From DAOVQB01 sp023128935 (GTDB lineage: Bacteria; Eisenbacteria; RBG-16-71-46; CAIMUX01; WJJG01): 8,908 bases of DNA. The notes beneath the pieces were generated by a model that had not been told where the DNA came from, did not search any database, and saw only the letters and a list, made by a program, of their open reading frames with translations. The DNA lies in NCBI GenBank assembly GCA_030628905.1, contig DAOVQB010000189.1, forward strand, positions 1 to 8,908, written 5' to 3'. This document shows positions 7,068-8,908 of the stretch, one piece after another. Numbering within the stretch: position 1 is the stretch's first letter; every line of letters starts with the position of its first letter. A program made the translations under genes and the position numbers.

Positions 7068-7220
7068 ATGATGCATTGGTGTCGCGCCACTGGAGCAACG
7101 CGTGGTGGGATACCGCACACCAACGAGGAAGGAGGCAGAAATGAGAGTTCTACTAGTCTGGTGTCTGATCATAGCGAGCATGGTTGTCTGTTGCGGCCAC
7201 GCGCGCGCAACTACTGTTGA
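7068..7220 (+). CDS. Possible small upstream ORF overlapping the TolB-like gene
   Basis: A 50-codon frame starts at tandem ATGs (7068, 7071) right after a purine-rich AGAGGAGGAG and runs to TGA at 7218-7220. It passes out of frame over the SD and start (7141) of the TolB-like gene. The peptide begins MMHWCRATGATRGG and resembles no family I know; it is polar with several Cys, Arg and His. It could couple or limit translation of the next gene, or be chance. No conservation evidence is available. Confidence 0.3.
   Translation: MMHWCRATGATRGGIPHTNEEGGRNESSTSLVSDHSEHGCLLRPRARNYC
7076..7123 (+). repeat. Inverted repeat in the TolB-like gene leader
   Basis: TTGGTGT (7076-7082) and ACACCAA (7117-7123) are a perfect 7-bp pair enclosing 34 bases. 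Inside, CCAC (7087-7090) pairs with GTGG (7102-7105) around an 11-base loop. The outer stem ends 2 bases before the AGGAAGGAGG SD region of the gene at 7141. It overlaps the small upstream ORF, so a translating ribosome would unfold it. Confidence 0.4.
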
Positions 7221-8025
7221 CGAGGGACGCATCATCTGGGTGTCTAGCTATGCAGATGATGGGCAACTCAACCTTTGGTCAATCAACCCTGATGGGACCG
7301 GAAGGACTCAGCTCACCAGAGCCTTTACCCAAGCGCTTTTTCCGTCGATTTCACCGGATGCTACTAGGGTTGCTTTCTCATCGCAGGATACGGGCGTGTG
7401 GTACATCTACCTGATCGACACGGACGGAACGAATCTTGAACAGTTCACCGACTTCAGTAGCGCAGTACCGCACTGGTCACCAGATGGGAAGAGTCTAATA
7501 TTCAACTCCGATCACGACGACGAACCCACGGATACGCCAGACTTGTGGGGAATGAACATCGATGGCACGCAACTAGTGGAGTATGTTGATAGACCTCCCA
7601 CAGCCGACTTTAACGGGCAATGGTCTCCTGATGGTGAGAAGATTCTGTTCGTATCGAACCGCGACGGGAACTACAACCTCTATGTGATGAAAACTGACGG
7701 TTCAGACCTGAGGCGGCTGACTTCCCACGAAGCGGCTGAGTACAATCCTTGTTGGTCCCCGAATGGCGAGAAGATCGCGTTTGTCTCTAACCGCCGCGGG
7801 AACCTGGACATCTACGTTATGGCTTCGGACGGCTCAAACGGTGTCCGTCTCACCAACTACTTAGGGCATGATAGCTCTCCAGCCTGGTCACCATCTGGAG
7901 ACCGGATTGTCTTCGAGTCCGATCGGGATGGACATGTTGATCTGTGGATCATCAATGCCGATGGCTCTAATCCGACGCAACTTACGGACGACGAAGCTAT
8001 GGATCTCCACCCAGATTGGCGCTGA
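7141..8025 (+). CDS. Exported TolB-like six-bladed beta-propeller protein
   Basis: A 294-aa protein made almost only of WD40-like/PD40 beta-propeller repeats as in the C-terminal domain of TolB. Residues 1-23 form a Sec signal peptide with an ARA cleavage site; the two Cys at 17-18 do not form a canonical lipobox. Five repeats carry the strand SPD/SPN/SPSG motif followed by S(D/N)RDG and a DGS/DGT turn ending in LT or similar (for example WSPDGEKILFVSNRDGNYNL). The first blade is completed by the C-terminal HPDWR, a velcro closure giving six blades. The N-terminal domain of true TolB is absent, and no tolA, pal or tolQ lies nearby, so a Tol-Pal role is not supported; a secreted or cell-surface binding or scaffold role is more likely. 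Start: GGAGG five bases before the ATG; the ORF extends to 7102, but the signal peptide begins at 7141. Confidence 0.9.
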   Translation: MRVLLVWCLIIASMVVCCGHARATTVDEGRIIWVSSYADDGQLNLWSINPDGTGRTQLTRAFTQALFPSISPDATRVAFSSQDTGVWYIYLIDTDGTNLEQFTDFSSAVPHWSPDGKSLIFNSDHDDEPTDTPDLWGMNIDGTQLVEYVDRPPTADFNGQWSPDGEKILFVSNRDGNYNLYVMKTDGSDLRRLTSHEAAEYNPCWSPNGEKIAFVSNRRGNLDIYVMASDGSNGVRLTNYLGHDSSPAWSPSGDRIVFESDRDGHVDLWIINADGSNPTQLTDDEAMDLHPDWR

Positions 8026-8045
8026 CGCGCGGTGAAATCACTGAA

Positions 8046-8082
8046 GCCGTACCGGGACTCCCGAGGAAGCTTCCGGTACGGC
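8046..8082 (+). terminator. Hairpin after the TolB-like gene, probable terminator
   Basis: GCCGTACCGG (8046-8055) and CCGGTACGGC (8073-8082) form a perfect 10-bp stem with a 17-base loop, 20 bp after the stop codon. The palindrome GGAAGCTTCC (8065-8074) overlaps the loop and offers an alternative fold. Only a pyrimidine-rich CTTCTCTCATT follows, not a clean T-run. Confidence 0.55.
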
Positions 8083-8112
8083 GACTTCTCTCATTCCAAG
8101 GAGAGTGGAACC

Positions 8113-8136
8113 GAGAACAGCCGAACAAAAGTTCTC
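8113..8136. repeat. 6-bp inverted repeat
   Basis: GAGAAC (8113-8118) and GTTCTC (8131-8136) pair perfectly across a 12-base loop rich in A. It is weak alone but belongs to the series of hairpins after the TolB-like gene. Confidence 0.35.
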
Positions 8137-8187
8137 AGTGTAGTGACCCCAGCTGCACCTTAGAAGAATCCAACTCACGGGTTTCTA

Positions 8188-8209
8188 CGACACAATCGCC
8201 ATTGTGTCG
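8188..8209. repeat. 9-bp perfect hairpin with 4-base loop
   Basis: CGACACAAT (8188-8196), loop CGCC, ATTGTGTCG (8201-8209). The compact geometry makes it a stable RNA or cruciform stem, or a dimeric protein site. No T-tract follows. Confidence 0.6.
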
Positions 8210-8216
8210 AACAGGT

Positions 8217-8244
8217 CTCTGAGTTGCCTCCTCGCAACAAAAGA
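8217..8244. repeat. Nested 4+5-bp inverted repeat
   Basis: GTTGC (8223-8227) pairs with GCAAC (8234-8238) across CTCCTC; outside it CTCT (8217-8220) pairs with AGAG (8241-8244) with a small internal loop. Modest on its own. Confidence 0.3.
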
Positions 8245-8280
8245 GTCCTTCTGTAGCTAAAGCTCTGGCCTATCCACGTC

Positions 8281-8313
8281 AACTGAGTGATCTCCACAGG
8301 GGATCACTCAGTT
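8281..8313. repeat. Strong 12-bp perfect inverted repeat, 15-bp stem
   Basis: AACTGAGTGATC (8281-8292) is the exact reverse complement of GATCACTCAGTT (8302-8313). Inside, a T:G wobble and CC/GG extend the stem to 15 bp around a 3-base ACA loop. It lies just before the MetF-like fragment and lacks a T-tract. It could be a terminator-like structure, a protein-binding palindrome or a mobile-element end; nothing decides between these. Confidence 0.7.
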
Positions 8314-8320
8314 ACAGTGA

Positions 8321-8569
8321 AATAGGTCTCTGCGGCAAGGACATAGGGAGAAGGAGGACCGCAAGAAGGTCTCAGTCGAGATTGCGGCCAACCTGGCGCA
8401 GGAGATGAAGAACATGCGCCAGGGGGTGCATCTCATGCCCCTGGGGTGGGATGATATTGTTCCGCAGATCGTTCAGGCGGCCGAAACTCAGGTAGAGACT
8501 AAACCGACAGAGCTATTAGCCACTGAGCGCAGAAGTACGTGCCCAGAATCAAGGCTTGAGCGATTCTAA
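8321..8569 (+). pseudogene. 3' fragment of a methylenetetrahydrofolate reductase (MetF-like) gene
   Basis: The plus frame ending at TAA 8567-8569 reads KKVSVEIAANLAQEM and then MRQGVHLMPLGWDDIVPQIV. This matches the C-terminal end of MetF-type methylenetetrahydrofolate reductases, where an EIAA helix is followed by a GVHIM-x-x-GWE-x-x-VP segment and a last helix. Full MetF is about 290-310 aa; only about 45 residues align and the remaining frame after them (TQVETKPTELL onward) is unlike the family. The frame is closed upstream by TGA at 8318-8320, has no SD, and its first ATG lies inside the conserved region. No upstream MetF sequence is seen in any frame. The last 71 bases overlap the convergent gene at 8499. 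A broken remnant is the simplest reading. Confidence 0.6.
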
Positions 8570-8908
8570 ACTTGCGAACAAACTCCCTTATTCCGTGGAG
8601 TGAATCCGAGAAAATGAACATCAGTGCCCCAAGGAAAGCTAGGAATGCTGAAATACTCTCCACTTGAAGCCATCGCTCCAGAGCCCTCCAAGCCATTGTG
8701 AGAATCACAAGTTCATACGCGATCACGGGGACTTTCATTCTTCCAAGATGGGGAAGAAGGATCACAGACACAACCACCAGAAATACGAAGAAGGGAGTCA
8801 CCAGCAAGGGAGAATCGCTGAGGCGCACACCCCAAGAGAATGCCACTATGTAGAACATGTGAGCCATTAGGAAACTCACCAACCCTGGGAACAGTCTCCG
8901 TTTGGGCA
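8499..8908 (-). CDS. YhhN/TMEM86-family lysoplasmalogenase-like membrane protein, partial
   Basis: The frame runs from the window edge (start missing) to TAG at 8499-8501, 135 codons visible. Several membrane helices are clear. The sequence has the YhhN/TMEM86 hallmarks: FPGLVSFLMAHMFYIVAF near the visible start, VIAYELVILTMAWRAL in the middle, and GALMFIFSDS followed by an REF segment and LILGTYFCAQWLIA at the end. Members with known activity hydrolyse the vinyl-ether bond of lysoplasmalogens using conserved His and Asp residues in the membrane; the H of AHMFY and D of FSDS are present. The visible part covers roughly the C-terminal half or more of a protein usually about 210-230 aa. A TTG at 8880-8882 or ATG at 8865-8867 could be read as starts, but the family motif continues upstream of both, so the gene enters from beyond 8908. 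Confidence 0.85.
   Translation of the reverse strand, partial: PKRRLFPGLVSFLMAHMFYIVAFSWGVRLSDSPLLVTPFFVFLVVVSVILLPHLGRMKVPVIAYELVILTMAWRALERWLQVESISAFLAFLGALMFIFSDSLHGIREFVRKFRIAQALILGTYFCAQWLIALSV

Noticed and set aside
8043..8088. Resemblance to group II intron domain V (AGCCGTAC ... GTACGG)
   Set aside because: The stem is continuous without the domain V bulge, the loop is far too large for a tetraloop, and no reverse transcriptase or domain VI is nearby.
8161..8320. Integron attC site
   Set aside because: I looked for RYYYAAC and GTTRRRY core sites flanking the palindromes and found no proper pair; no integrase is present.
1..8908. CRISPR array, tRNA, rRNA or phage/defence cassette
   Set aside because: No regularly spaced repeat array, no cloverleaf or rRNA-like sequence, and no nuclease, integrase, capsid or toxin-antitoxin genes were recognised.

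Overview
The window is a mosaic, loosely packed bacterial segment of moderate to high GC. It uses strong purine-rich Shine-Dalgarno (SD) sequences (AAGGAGG type). The phylum cannot be fixed from this sequence. The combination of a SARP/BTAD-type regulator, strong SDs, a MetF-like fragment and a lysoplasmalogenase-like membrane protein would fit several environmental lineages, and I do not choose among them. Six genes can be supported: one large regulator, four medium or small enzymes or exported proteins, and one membrane protein cut by the window end. They do not form one operon or an obvious pathway.

Layout: (1) 1-163 holds the first copy of a 53-bp dispersed repeat. (2) 164-2725, minus strand, is an 853-aa regulator with winged helix, BTAD, TolB-like and TPR regions. 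(3) The divergent region 2726-2946 holds a -10 candidate, four 11-bp phased repeats that look like a SARP-type operator, and a near-perfect SD with no reading frame behind it. (4) 2947-3852, plus strand, is an exported two-domain rhodanese/3-mercaptopyruvate sulfurtransferase-like protein. (5) A strong hairpin at 3910-3946 sits between this gene and the convergent 4059-5426 (minus), a class C beta-lactamase-family serine hydrolase that is visibly more GC-rich than its neighbours. (6) 5427-6393 has no confident gene; it holds the second 53-bp repeat copy and a possible gene remnant. (7) 6394-6717, minus strand, is a small muconolactone-isomerase-like protein. (8) 7141-8025, plus strand, is an exported six-bladed TolB-like propeller with a small overlapping upstream ORF and a stem in its leader. 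(9) 8046-8313 is a dense series of inverted repeats. (10) 8321-8569 is a start-less 3' fragment of a MetF-like gene. (11) 8499-8908, minus strand, is the C-terminal part of a YhhN/TMEM86-family protein.

The best candidate for a working unit is the regulator with its phased repeats and the divergent exported sulfurtransferase: the repeats lie between the two genes and could control either or both. The right half, with remnants, repeats and hairpins, looks like accessory or decaying DNA. I found no CRISPR array, rRNA, tRNA, intact transposase or recognisable defence or phage system.
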